Source: Rothia aerolata
Lineage (GTDB): Bacteria > Actinomycetota > Actinomycetes > Actinomycetales > Micrococcaceae
Assembly: GCF_014635585.1 (NCBI RefSeq)
Contig: NZ_BMDC01000001.1
Coordinates: 534,139-598,138, forward strand
Reading direction: 5' to 3'
Length of the DNA: 64,000 nucleotides
Shown: piece by piece, positions 1-7,439 of the stretch
Numbering within the stretch: position 1 is the first letter of the stretch
How the letters are laid out: every line of letters begins with the position of its first letter
The notes under the pieces: model-generated
What the model saw: only the letters and a program-made list of their open reading frames with translations
Databases searched by the model: none
Told to the model about the DNA's origin: nothing
Made by a program: the position numbers and the translations under genes

Positions 1-47
1 GGGGTTGCCGTGCAAAATGTGGGCACAGGGGGTATTTTTGGGTATAG

Positions 48-90
48 AAAACCCGTGCTTCCCTATTCTGACTAGGGTAAAAACGGGTTT
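48..90 (-). terminator. Probable terminator of the tRNA-Arg gene
   Basis: An AAAACCCGT arm and an ACGGGTTT arm flank a smaller ACCCTA/TAGGG hairpin. Read on the minus strand it lies just downstream of the tRNA-Arg 3' end, so it probably ends that transcript. The T-tract is short. The first 47 bases of the window show nothing else. Confidence 0.4.
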
Positions 91-98
91 CCAGCTTG

Positions 99-171
99 CG
101 CCCCAGGAGGGAGTCGAACCCCCGACCAAGAGATTAGAAGGCTCCTGCTCTATCCACTGAGCTACTGAGGC
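99..171 (-). tRNA. tRNA-Arg (anticodon TCT)
   Basis: On the minus strand the acceptor GCCTCAG pairs with CTGGGGC, the D stem GCTC pairs with GAGC, the anticodon loop is CTTCTAA (anticodon TCT, reading AGA), and the T arm GGGGG-TTCGACT-CCCTC is intact. CCA is not encoded. Position 31/39 of the anticodon stem looks like a C-T mismatch, but the cloverleaf is otherwise complete. Confidence 0.92.
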
Positions 172-262
172 TGAGATATTTGCTGGGTGAGCAAACAATC
201 CTGAGCTATCTTACTCCCCCACCCAGCTCCAGGGCAAAGTCACCAGCTACTCGCCACGTTAC

Positions 263-1516
263 TTACTCGCTGCTTGCGCTGAGAACCTGAATACCGTCGT
301 CCTCACACTCGCCCCGCATTTTGAGCACGTTGTCGGGGTCAAGCAAGGAAACCTGAATGCCTTCGTCTTGAATAGCGTTCAGACCGTCCAACAGCATGGC
401 CCTACCCACGCGGTTGGCCTCGGAGACCCGAGTTAGGTCAACCACCAGATCGGCGCATTCTAACTTCATGTTCTCTAGCCGGTGCAGGGTCTCTTCGGCG
501 TTAGTAAATTCAAGACGGCCCTGAAGCTCTATCACTGTCTCCGAACCGACCTGCCGCACCAGGCGAACTGCCTCATAGCTATAGGCCTCTGCATTCATCA
601 TGTGCAGACCCATCTGAGCTGAAAGCTGCTTGAATACCTCAATGGAACGAACGCTGTTGCCCTTCTCATCGAGGCGGGGTGAGAAAACACCGATACCGAG
701 CTGGCTGGGTAGCACACCCAGCACACCGCCGGAGACACCGGATTTTGCCGGAATACCCACTTGCGCAAACCAGGTGCCCGATCCGTCGTACATACCCGCC
801 GAAACCATCACTGATAGCACCTGGCGCGCCACAATCGAATCCACGGTTTGTTCGCCGGTAATCGGCTGTACACCGCCGTTGGCAAAGGTAGCGCCCATTA
901 TCGATAGATCCTGCACATTAACCTTGATGGCGCACTGGGCAATGTAGCCCTCGACCACTTCGTGGGCTTCAGCTTCAAAGAGGCCAAAGCTTTTGAGCAT
1001 GTGGGCCATGGCCAGATTTCGCTGGGCTGTTTCTTTCTCAGACTCAAAGACCGACTGATCAATATGAAGCTGACGGCCAGCCAGGCGAGAAAGAAAATCT
1101 AGCAGGTGGTCAATTCGTTCTTGCTGACCGGCAGAATCGCTGACCAGCATGGAATGGATGGCAATTGCGCCAACGTTAATCATGGGATTATCGGGGCGCT
1201 GGGTTCCCTCTTCGACTGAAAGTTCATTGAAGGCCTCGCCCGAGGGTTCAACCCCCACCTTTGAAATCACATGGGAAAGTCCGCGATCTGCCAGAGCGAG
1301 GGCGTAGGCGAAAGGCTTAGAAATAGACTGCAAACTGAACTCGTGGTCAACGTCGCCCACCGCGTAGGAGCGACCATCAACGGTGGTCAAAGCGATAGCA
1401 AATTTATTGGGGTCTGCTTTGGCCAGCTCTGGAATGTAGGCTGCAAGTTCACCGCTGTTTTCATCGCGAGTTGAGGTCAGCAGATCTTCAAGATAATCAG
1501 TTACGGGGCTTTTCAC
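263..1516 (-). CDS. glsA: Glutaminase with C-terminal STAS domain
   Basis: Hydrolyses L-glutamine to glutamate and ammonia. The first ~310 residues are a serine-dependent beta-lactamase-like glutaminase: the SxxK motif is SISK at residues 64-67 and the family block NPMINVGAIA follows near residue 110. Residues ~315-417 form a STAS domain, as in some two-domain bacterial glutaminases, where it may regulate the enzyme. It lies 33 bases downstream of the Tag-like gene on the same strand and may share its transcript. In a window that also has urease, a urea channel and AmtB-GlnK, it is another ammonia-releasing enzyme. Confidence 0.93.
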   Translation of the reverse strand: MKSPVTDYLEDLLTSTRDENSGELAAYIPELAKADPNKFAIALTTVDGRSYAVGDVDHEFSLQSISKPFAYALALADRGLSHVISKVGVEPSGEAFNELSVEEGTQRPDNPMINVGAIAIHSMLVSDSAGQQERIDHLLDFLSRLAGRQLHIDQSVFESEKETAQRNLAMAHMLKSFGLFEAEAHEVVEGYIAQCAIKVNVQDLSIMGATFANGGVQPITGEQTVDSIVARQVLSVMVSAGMYDGSGTWFAQVGIPAKSGVSGGVLGVLPSQLGIGVFSPRLDEKGNSVRSIEVFKQLSAQMGLHMMNAEAYSYEAVRLVRQVGSETVIELQGRLEFTNAEETLHRLENMKLECADLVVDLTRVSEANRVGRAMLLDGLNAIQDEGIQVSLLDPDNVLKMRGECEDDGIQVLSASSE

Positions 1517-1549
1517 CCTAGAAAGCCTACCGGTCTGGCTGAGACCTGC

Positions 1550-2104
1550 TCAACTGTTGGCTCCAACTGTAGCCAATCTAACCTGAATTAGCCCCAGTGC
1601 CTGCGCAACAGAACACACCCCGACCGGCCCGATATAGCGTAGTCCCGCCAGTCTCAGCGACCGGCAAATGTCATCGCTGGCTTCGTGGGTGCGGGGCAAA
1701 TCTCCCACTGTATCTACCGTTATCGGCCGGCAAAAAGCATTGAGAAAGAGGTCTGCCAGGTCTATATCGTGTTCAATGAGAGCTCTTGCGTTATCCCTAC
1801 AGGCCTTGAGCTTATAGAAGTTTCGGATGATAGCGGGGTTCTGGGTGGCTTGCTCAAGAACCTCGTCTTCCAGAGCTGCCACCTTCTCTAAATTATAGCC
1901 GCCCAGCAGGTTATACAGGGCCTGGCGGCGGCTTAGTACGGTAGTGAAGGTCAGCCCCAGCTGGAAGGTCATCAGGCATAGCTGCTCGAAGATAGTTTCT
2001 TCGCTCAGTGGTACCTTTCCCCACTCCTTTTCAAAGTAGTCACGGGTGGATGAGTCCCTCACCCAGCCGGGATAGGTAGCTGTGGTTTCTTGCTGTGTTG
2101 TCAT
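1550..2104 (-). CDS. Divergent DNA-3-methyladenine glycosylase I family protein
   Basis: 184 residues with the Tag fold signature: EKEWG near residue 25, the helix FEQLCLMTFQLGLTFTTVLS, and the helix-hairpin-helix region LRLAGLRYIGPVGVCSVAQA at the C-terminus. Known Tag enzymes excise 3-methyladenine from alkylated DNA. By alignment from memory to E. coli Tag, the N-terminal Cys is absent, His17 is Phe24, the base-recognising Glu38 is Met45, and the C-terminal His and Cys are absent. Both the zinc site and the recognition glutamate are therefore lost. It may be a relative with another substrate or a non-catalytic DNA-binding protein. It lies directly upstream of the glutaminase gene. Confidence 0.75.
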   Translation of the reverse strand: MTTQQETTATYPGWVRDSSTRDYFEKEWGKVPLSEETIFEQLCLMTFQLGLTFTTVLSRRQALYNLLGGYNLEKVAALEDEVLEQATQNPAIIRNFYKLKACRDNARALIEHDIDLADLFLNAFCRPITVDTVGDLPRTHEASDDICRSLRLAGLRYIGPVGVCSVAQALGLIQVRLATVGANS

Positions 2105-2153
2105 GCCCTCACGCTAAAAAGCTGAGGTAATTTTTGTCCAGCTTTGAGGAAAT

Positions 2154-2259
2154 TGTGGACACAGAAGTCTGTGGATAACCCAAACCTCTGTACACAGGCG
2201 CCCTTTTTGGGTATTTTTTGCCCGACTTATCCACAGATTTTAATTTTCTCTTCTCCACA
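2154..2259. promoter_or_regulatory. DnaA-box-like cluster upstream of the SSB-like gene
   Basis: Perfect DnaA-box 9-mers occur at 2170-2178 (TGTGGATAA) and, inverted, at 2227-2235 (TTATCCACA). Weaker relatives lie at 2154-2162 (TGTGGACAC) and 2251-2259 (TTCTCCACA). The cluster is in the divergent intergenic region between the Tag-like gene and the SSB-like gene. No dnaA, dnaN or AT-rich unwinding region is nearby, so a promoter-associated role is more likely than an origin. Confidence 0.5.
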
Positions 2260-2318
2260 AGAATTTTTCCGTGCAGTCTGAAGGTGCCCGGTCAATTAGA
2301 CAACCAAAGGAGAACATC

Positions 2319-2918
2319 ATGACCGATCTGGTAACCATTCGAGGCAATGTAGGTAAAACACCCAGCACAAATACGTTGCCCTCGGGCACGCCGGTCACCA
2401 ACTTCAGTGTGGCCACCACTCCCCGCTGGTATGACTACAACCAGGGAATGTGGCGGGAGGGAACCACCAGCTGGTACCAGGTGAGAACCTACCGGTCGCT
2501 AGCTGAGAACTGTGGCCGCTGCCTATACCAGGGCCAACCAGTCATCGTGACCGGCCGCCTCAATATTCGGGAGTGGACGGACAAGGAGGGCCGCCCTCGG
2601 GTGAGCGCAGAGATTGACGCCACGGCGGTGGGGCATGATCTCAATATGGGACCTTCGAGCTACATCAAGCCGGAGCGAAAGCAGGTTCAGCAGGACGCCG
2701 AGGGAAGAACCCAGCACTCCCCCATGGCAGCCAGCGCTCCCGTAAATACCGACACCGGTGAGATACTAAAGATTGAAAATCACGCGAATTCAGGCTCACA
2801 TGAGGATTTTGAAGCCGCAGTCGCTGAGACCACCAATACCGCGGTCTATACCTCAGAATCAACTGGCTTTGAGAGCGGAGAAACGAAAGAAGCCCTAGAA
2901 GAAAAGGCCCCCTACTAA
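2319..2918 (+). CDS. Single-stranded DNA-binding protein-like (OB fold)
   Basis: 199 residues from the ATG preceded by AAAGGAG; an upstream in-frame start at 2271 lacks a comparable site. Residues ~1-105 are a bacterial SSB OB fold (DLVTIRGNVGKTP, PVTNFSVATTPRWYD, TSWYQVRTYRSLAENC, PVIVTGRLNIREW). The tail is acidic and low-complexity but ends in EEKAPY, without the acidic DDDIPF-type tip that recruits repair partners in housekeeping SSB. It is therefore probably an accessory SSB, like the paralogue used in transformation or stress, and not the replicative one. DnaA-box-like sites precede it. Confidence 0.85.
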   Translation: MTDLVTIRGNVGKTPSTNTLPSGTPVTNFSVATTPRWYDYNQGMWREGTTSWYQVRTYRSLAENCGRCLYQGQPVIVTGRLNIREWTDKEGRPRVSAEIDATAVGHDLNMGPSSYIKPERKQVQQDAEGRTQHSPMAASAPVNTDTGEILKIENHANSGSHEDFEAAVAETTNTAVYTSESTGFESGETKEALEEKAPY

Positions 2919-2951
2919 AAACGGTCTCAGGCTGAGACGAAAGAAGCTAAC

Positions 2952-3010
2952 AGGGCGGGCAACTAGCCTACCCGGTACAAATGCCCCAAGATGCCGGTTG
3001 CCCGCCCTGC
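2952..3010. terminator. Inverted repeat between convergent genes
   Basis: 13-base arms (CAGGGCGGGCAAC and GTTGCCCGCCCTG) are separated by 33 bases, between the SSB-like gene and the convergent mannosyltransferase gene. It could act as a bidirectional terminator, although T-tracts are poor. Confidence 0.5.
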
Positions 3011-3040
3011 ACGATTAGATTCTCTCTAAATAGCCCCTGG

Positions 3041-4600
3041 TTAAATCACCATCTGATAAATCGTTGAGCGGCGGCCGCGACGGAGCACTCGGCGGGTTGC
3101 AGGGTCGAGGAAGACCAGGTAGCAGGCGTAGGCCAGGGAAATCACCACAGCCAGCAACCGGCCCATGTTCATATCGAAATCCTGCAGGTAGGGCGAAACG
3201 TCCAGTTGGTCGGAAATCGCGTAAATCATGAAGAAGAGGGTGGTAATGAAGTAGAAGTCGAGCTGCCAGTCGGTGCGAATGCCAGACACAGCAAAGAAGG
3301 GAATGAACCAGAGGAGGTACCAGGACTGAATCATAGGCGAGAAAACCACCACGAAAGCCAGGGCAATTCCGACCCGGCGAATCAGCTTCTCGTCACGGCC
3401 CACGAACATCACCACAACCGCACCCAGCATGCCAATCAGCTTGCCCACCGAACCGATAGTGTCTCGGAATTCGCTGACCATATTGCTGTCAAACAGGGCA
3501 GAGGCTACCAGCCCCAGGCACATGGTGATAAAGCCAATGGGAGCGTACCAAATCCACTGGCCACCGGTGGTGGATAGAGCGCCTACCCAGCCGAAACCGA
3601 AGCCGTTGATAAAGCCCATCACAGCCATTTCCAGCACAAAAATGGCCAGGGTCAGAGCCCAGAACAAGAACTTTCGGAGCCAGGTGGCGCGTCGTCCTGC
3701 CCAGAGCAAACCAATAAAGGGTAGAGCTACCAGGGCGATGGGCTTGACCGCCACCGCCATGGTCATCAGGGTGGTGCCTAGCAGACCTCCCTTCCAGTTG
3801 CGGTGCGCCGCGGCGTAGTAGACAGCGGCCAGCATCAGGCCGGTCATCAGGGAGTCGTTGTGCCCGGCGGTAACAAACTGGGCAATAAAAAGCGGGTTGG
3901 CGACGATGAGCCACAGTGCCCGCGTCTCGTTAATATCGTGCAGGGCCGCCAGCTTGGGAACAAAGTAGGCAATCAGTCCCACACCAATCAGAGCTACCCC
4001 GCGAAAGAGGTAGATGCCTGCGTCAATATTGTTTCCCGCCACCCAGGCGATGAACTGCTCAATCCATAGAAAGACCGGGCCGTAGGGCGGAGGTGACTGT
4101 GCCCAGAGCGGATCGGCGCCGTACTGGAAGAAGTTGTTAATGGACGAGACCCCAACTTCATAGGGGTTGAGCCCTGCCTGCATCACTCGCCCCTGGGCAA
4201 AGTAAGAGAAGATGTCGCGACTAAAGAGCGGAAACGCAAGCAGCTGAGGGGCAGTCCAAAGAATAATCGCTAGCCAGGTCCAGAATTTGGCGCTGCCCCG
4301 CCAGACCACCAGTTTCTGCGAGAGGCGCAACCACTCTCGACACATCATCATGCCACCAATGGCGAGCAGGGCGATGCAGAAAATAATCGCACCGGCGTTA
4401 TAACGCAGAGAGATGATGAAATCCAGACGATTCAGGGGCGAGGCATCTGCCAGCCACCCCACGCCGAATGAACCCAGCATCATCAGCAGGGAACCGATGG
4501 TACCGACGACGACGGTGCGCAACGGGCTACCGTAGATGTAGCGGCCTTGCCGTACGGGGGCTGACGTGGCGGGTAACCGCTCCGGATCAATACTGCTCAT
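3041..4600 (-). CDS. mptB: Polyprenol-phosphomannose-dependent alpha-1,6-mannosyltransferase, MptA/MptB type
   Basis: A 519-residue membrane protein with about 12-13 hydrophobic segments. The extracytoplasmic loop after the second to third segment carries the GT-C style block LFSRDIFSYFAQGRVMQAG, followed by NPYEVG and PPPYGPVFLWIEQ. GHNDSLMTGLMLAA and AVAVKPIALVALPFIGLLW are also typical of the MptA/MptB family. These enzymes use polyprenyl-phosphomannose to extend the alpha-1,6-mannan core of lipomannan, consistent with lipomannan in Micrococcaceae envelopes. It is monocistronic and convergent with the SSB-like gene. MptA versus MptB cannot be decided by eye. Confidence 0.8.
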   Translation of the reverse strand: MSSIDPERLPATSAPVRQGRYIYGSPLRTVVVGTIGSLLMMLGSFGVGWLADASPLNRLDFIISLRYNAGAIIFCIALLAIGGMMMCREWLRLSQKLVVWRGSAKFWTWLAIILWTAPQLLAFPLFSRDIFSYFAQGRVMQAGLNPYEVGVSSINNFFQYGADPLWAQSPPPYGPVFLWIEQFIAWVAGNNIDAGIYLFRGVALIGVGLIAYFVPKLAALHDINETRALWLIVANPLFIAQFVTAGHNDSLMTGLMLAAVYYAAAHRNWKGGLLGTTLMTMAVAVKPIALVALPFIGLLWAGRRATWLRKFLFWALTLAIFVLEMAVMGFINGFGFGWVGALSTTGGQWIWYAPIGFITMCLGLVASALFDSNMVSEFRDTIGSVGKLIGMLGAVVVMFVGRDEKLIRRVGIALAFVVVFSPMIQSWYLLWFIPFFAVSGIRTDWQLDFYFITTLFFMIYAISDQLDVSPYLQDFDMNMGRLLAVVISLAYACYLVFLDPATRRVLRRGRRSTIYQMVI

Positions 4601-4762
4601 GAGGCTCCTGCTTGAACTTCCTGGTAAGTCTAAAAACTAAGGCTGATTCAAAAGGTGGTGCGCAAAGCCAGAGTAAACATTTAAACAAGTCGCGCTGTCT
4701 TGAGTTTACCGGTTTGCTCCGAAAGATTAGAAAACTCTATTGGCAGCGAGTAGATTTTAAGC

Positions 4763-5380
4763 GTGTCTATTTCAAATGAACGAATTGTATGGATTGACTG
4801 CGAGATGACCGGTCTCTCGCTTGAGGACGACGCTCTGATTGAGGTTGCTGCGTTGGTGACCGATGCTGAGCTGAATATTCTGGGAGAGGGTGTAGATGTT
4901 GTTATCAAGCCCAGCCCGGAAGCCCTTGAGCAGATGAACGATTTTGTGACCACCATGCACAAAAACTCCGGCCTGCTTGAAGAACTCGACCAGGGTATGA
5001 CGATGGAAAAAGCTCAGAAGCAGGTTCTGGATTACATCAAGGCCCACGTGCCCGAAGCCGGTAAGGCTCAGCTGGGCGGCAACTCGATCGGCACCGACAA
5101 GACCTTTTTGGTGCGCGATATGCCCGAGCTGATTGACTACCTGCACTACCGGGTGATTGATGTTTCCACCATTAAAGAGCTCTCCCGCCGCTGGTTCCCC
5201 AAGGCCCACTACAACGCCCCCGAAAAAACGGGTAACCACCGCGCCCTGGGCGATATTCGGGATTCCATTGATGAGCTACGCTACTACCGCGAGGCTGTCT
5301 TTGTTGAAGCGCCCGGCCCCGACTCTGATGAAGCCCAGAAAATTGCCCGCAGAATTCAGGAAACCCGCCAAGAAATTTAA
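4763..5380 (+). CDS. orn: Oligoribonuclease
   Basis: Degrades 2-5 nucleotide RNAs, and pGpG, to mononucleotides. 205 residues starting at GTG (MSISNERIVWIDCEMTG). The DEDDh exonuclease motifs are present: WIDCEMTGL (residues ~10-18), GNSIGTDKTFLVRDMPEL in the middle, and NHRALGDIRDSIDELRYY near the end with the catalytic His and Asp. The ribosome-binding site is weak. tRNA-His follows on the same strand, an arrangement often seen in actinobacteria. Confidence 0.95.
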   Translation: MSISNERIVWIDCEMTGLSLEDDALIEVAALVTDAELNILGEGVDVVIKPSPEALEQMNDFVTTMHKNSGLLEELDQGMTMEKAQKQVLDYIKAHVPEAGKAQLGGNSIGTDKTFLVRDMPELIDYLHYRVIDVSTIKELSRRWFPKAHYNAPEKTGNHRALGDIRDSIDELRYYREAVFVEAPGPDSDEAQKIARRIQETRQEI

Positions 5381-5513
5381 GGCAAACGCACCAGCGAACT
5401 GTCGGTGAGCGCCATCACCCGAAAAACCGAGCTGTCGATTTTGCATTTCTTGAAAACTCCTATAGAGTATTTCCTGTTGCAAACGCGAGGTTGAAAAATC
5501 AAGCGGAGCACAT

Positions 5514-5587
5514 GGTGGTCGTAGCTCAGTTGGCAGAGCGCCTGGTTGTGGTCCAGGAGGTCGCGGGTTCAACCCCCGTCGATCACC
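5514..5587 (+). tRNA. tRNA-His (anticodon GTG)
   Basis: Acceptor GTGGTCG pairs with CGATCAC, and the additional 5' G typical of tRNA-His (position -1) pairs with the C discriminator. The anticodon loop in GGTTGTGGTCC reads GTG. The T arm GCGGG-TTCAACC-CCCGT is intact. CCA is not encoded. Confidence 0.95.
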
Positions 5588-5594
5588 CCGAATG

Positions 5595-5632
5595 AAAAGG
5601 GTCGTTACGGTAATCGCCGTAACGACCCTTTT
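5595..5632 (+). terminator. Intrinsic terminator after tRNA-His
   Basis: A 16-bp perfect stem (AAAAGGGTCGTTACGG / CCGTAACGACCCTTTT) with a 6-base loop, followed by TTGTTTTT. It is a clear Rho-independent terminator separating tRNA-His from the deformylase gene. Confidence 0.9.
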
Positions 5633-5678
5633 GTTTTTCTACAATAAGACTAGATTCTCTGAACCTGAAGGAGTAAAG

Positions 5679-6272
5679 GTGGCTATTCTTCCGATCGTCA
5701 TTCACGGCAATCCCGTCTTGCACCGGCCAGCTGCGCCGGTGACCACCATTGATGACAATCTGCGCAAGCTCATGGCTGACATGGATGAAACCCTCGATGC
5801 TTCCCACGGCGTTGGCCTGGCAGCGCCGCAGGTGGGCGTGGGTCTTCGCATGTTCAACTACAAGTACCCCAATGACGACGGCGTGCCCGAGCGGGGCTTC
5901 ATTCTTAACCCGGTGCTCACCCTGGGAAAGATTTCTAGCGCCGACCCTGATCCGAATACCGAAGAAGAGGGTTGCCTCTCCTTCCCCGGCTACGGTTTTC
6001 CGCTAAAGCGCGCTGACTGGGTAACTGTCTCAGCACTGAATGAGAAGGGCGAACCTATTTCCTTTGAGGCAACCGGCTGGTTTGCCCGGGTGATGCAGCA
6101 TGAGACCGACCACCTGGATGGAAAGCTCTACGTGAACCGCCTCAACAAGAAGTGGACCGCCAAGTCCAAGAAGGTGATTAAGCGGGAGGGCTGGACTGTC
6201 GAGGGTAACTCCTGGTTGCCCGGTACCGACCCCGACCCCTTTGGCCACGACCAGCTAGACGATGAAAACTAG
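5679..6272 (+). CDS. def: Peptide deformylase
   Basis: Removes the formyl group from the N-terminal methionine of nascent proteins. 197 residues from the GTG at 5679, with GAAGGAG upstream; an in-frame extension to 5592 runs back through the tRNA-His terminator and is rejected. All three motifs are present: GVGLAAPQVG, EEGCLSFPG (metal-binding Cys) and QHETDHLDG (HExxH). RNase P RNA lies on the opposite strand immediately downstream, with no terminator between the two genes. Confidence 0.95.
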   Translation: MAILPIVIHGNPVLHRPAAPVTTIDDNLRKLMADMDETLDASHGVGLAAPQVGVGLRMFNYKYPNDDGVPERGFILNPVLTLGKISSADPDPNTEEEGCLSFPGYGFPLKRADWVTVSALNEKGEPISFEATGWFARVMQHETDHLDGKLYVNRLNKKWTAKSKKVIKREGWTVEGNSWLPGTDPDPFGHDQLDDEN

Positions 6273-6282
6273 GCTGGTAGAA

Positions 6283-6635
6283 CAGGGCACCCGATAAGCC
6301 GGGTTCTGTGCCCGCCTCTGAAACGGGGCGGGTGGCAATCATCCATCTAGGCACTCCCTCGCGGGGTGCTCAAGCAGCCTACCCGAACACTTCGGCGCAC
6401 AACCGTCTGGCGTGTTCATATTTGGCCTTGCTCCGAATGGGGTTTACCGAGCTACCCCGGTTACCCGGGGTACTGGTGGGCTCTTACCCCACCTTTTCAC
6501 CCTTACCTGCTGGCAGGCGGTTTGTTTTCTGTGGCACTGGCCCGCACGTTGCCGTGGGTAGATGTTATCTACCATCCTGTGCTGTGGAGCCCGGACTTTC
6601 CTCAAGGTTTCCCTCGCGATTGCCTGGGTGCCCTG
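6283..6635 (-). ncRNA. rnpB: RNase P RNA, bacterial type A
   Basis: Catalytic RNA that matures tRNA 5' ends. On the minus strand it contains the universal GAGGAAAGTCCGGGCTCC block near the 5' end and an AGAACCCGGCTTATC-type 3' end. The terminal helix P1 is the pairing of CAGGGCACCC (5') with GGGTGCCCTG (3'), which fixes both ends to within a few bases. The length of ~353 is within the usual range. Several open frames cross this region on the plus strand; they are antisense to the RNA and are not genes. Confidence 0.95.
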
Positions 6636-6646
6636 TTCAGCTTTCT

Positions 6647-6675
6647 ACTGTACACCAAGGAGTTTGCATTGTTGA
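6647..6675 (-). promoter_or_regulatory. Candidate rnpB promoter overlapping the yaaA start
   Basis: On the minus strand TACAGT (6647-6652) and TCAACA (6670-6675) are separated by 17 bases, about 10 bases upstream of the rnpB 5' end. Each hexamer matches the sigma-70 consensus at 4 of 6 positions. The region overlaps the ribosome-binding site and first codons of yaaA on the other strand. Confidence 0.4.
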
Positions 6676-7439
6676 TTTTGCTTCCGCCGTCTGAGGGCAA
6701 GACCGCAGCTGAAACGGGTGCCCCGGTAGATTTGGGCGATCTGTCTTTTCCTGAACTCACCGAGGCACGCGAGCGAATTGCCGAGGAGCTTATCAGGGTA
6801 TCGGCTGAGGAAGATGCCCTGCAACAGCTCAAGGTGGGTGCCTCTTTGGCGGCTGAGGTCGAGCGCAACCGGCGCATCCTCGATGAACCCGCCCACCCGG
6901 CGTCCTCGGTCTACACCGGGGTGCTCTTTGAGGCTTTCGACTATTCTTCTTTGGACGACGACGCCGCCGCGGCTGCCGATGAGTCGGTTCTGGTGGTCTC
7001 GGCGCTGTGGGGTGTGGTGAAGCTGACCGACCGGATTCCCGCCTACCGTCTCTCCATGGGGGTCAAACTCGGGGACTGCGGAAACCTGGCTACCTTTTGG
7101 AAGCCCGAGCTGACCCAGGCTCTCGACTCTCTCGCCCAGGATGACCTGGTGATTGACTGCCGCTCCTCCGCCTACGCTAAGGCCTGGCTCCCCCACCCCG
7201 AACGCACCTTTGCGGTGCGGGTGGAGAAAGAAGCCGCCGACGGCGCCCGCAAGGTTGTCTCGCACATGGCCAAGCACTTTCGAGGCGAGTTTGCCCGCTA
7301 TCTGGTGACACAGGGTCTGAGTCAGCTGACCGATATTGAAGAAGTGCTGGCGCAGGCCTCTCAAGACTGGGATCTTGAGGTGGACTATCCCAGCGGTAAG
7401 AAGCCCGGTCAGCTGACCCTGGTGATAGCCGAAGACTAG
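6669..7439 (+). CDS. yaaA: Peroxide stress protein YaaA (UPF0246)
   Basis: 256 residues from TTG at 6669, preceded by AAGGAG at 6657-6662. The open frame runs further upstream, but that part is antisense to RNase P RNA. The protein begins with the family hallmark MLILLPPSEGKT and contains DDLVIDCRSSAYAKAW and HMAKHFRGEFARYL. E. coli YaaA lowers intracellular iron and DNA damage during peroxide stress; its chemistry is not fully established. The stop overlaps the convergent Nif3-like gene by four bases. Confidence 0.87.
   Translation: MLILLPPSEGKTAAETGAPVDLGDLSFPELTEARERIAEELIRVSAEEDALQQLKVGASLAAEVERNRRILDEPAHPASSVYTGVLFEAFDYSSLDDDAAAAADESVLVVSALWGVVKLTDRIPAYRLSMGVKLGDCGNLATFWKPELTQALDSLAQDDLVIDCRSSAYAKAWLPHPERTFAVRVEKEAADGARKVVSHMAKHFRGEFARYLVTQGLSQLTDIEEVLAQASQDWDLEVDYPSGKKPGQLTLVIAED

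Noticed and set aside
2154-2259. DnaA boxes as a replication origin
   Set aside because: Only two perfect boxes occur in each cluster, there is no dnaA-dnaN context, and no AT-rich unwinding region is seen.
6366-6668. N-terminal extension of yaaA
   Set aside because: It is antisense to RNase P RNA; the conserved YaaA start is MLILLPPSEGKT at 6669 with a good ribosome-binding site.
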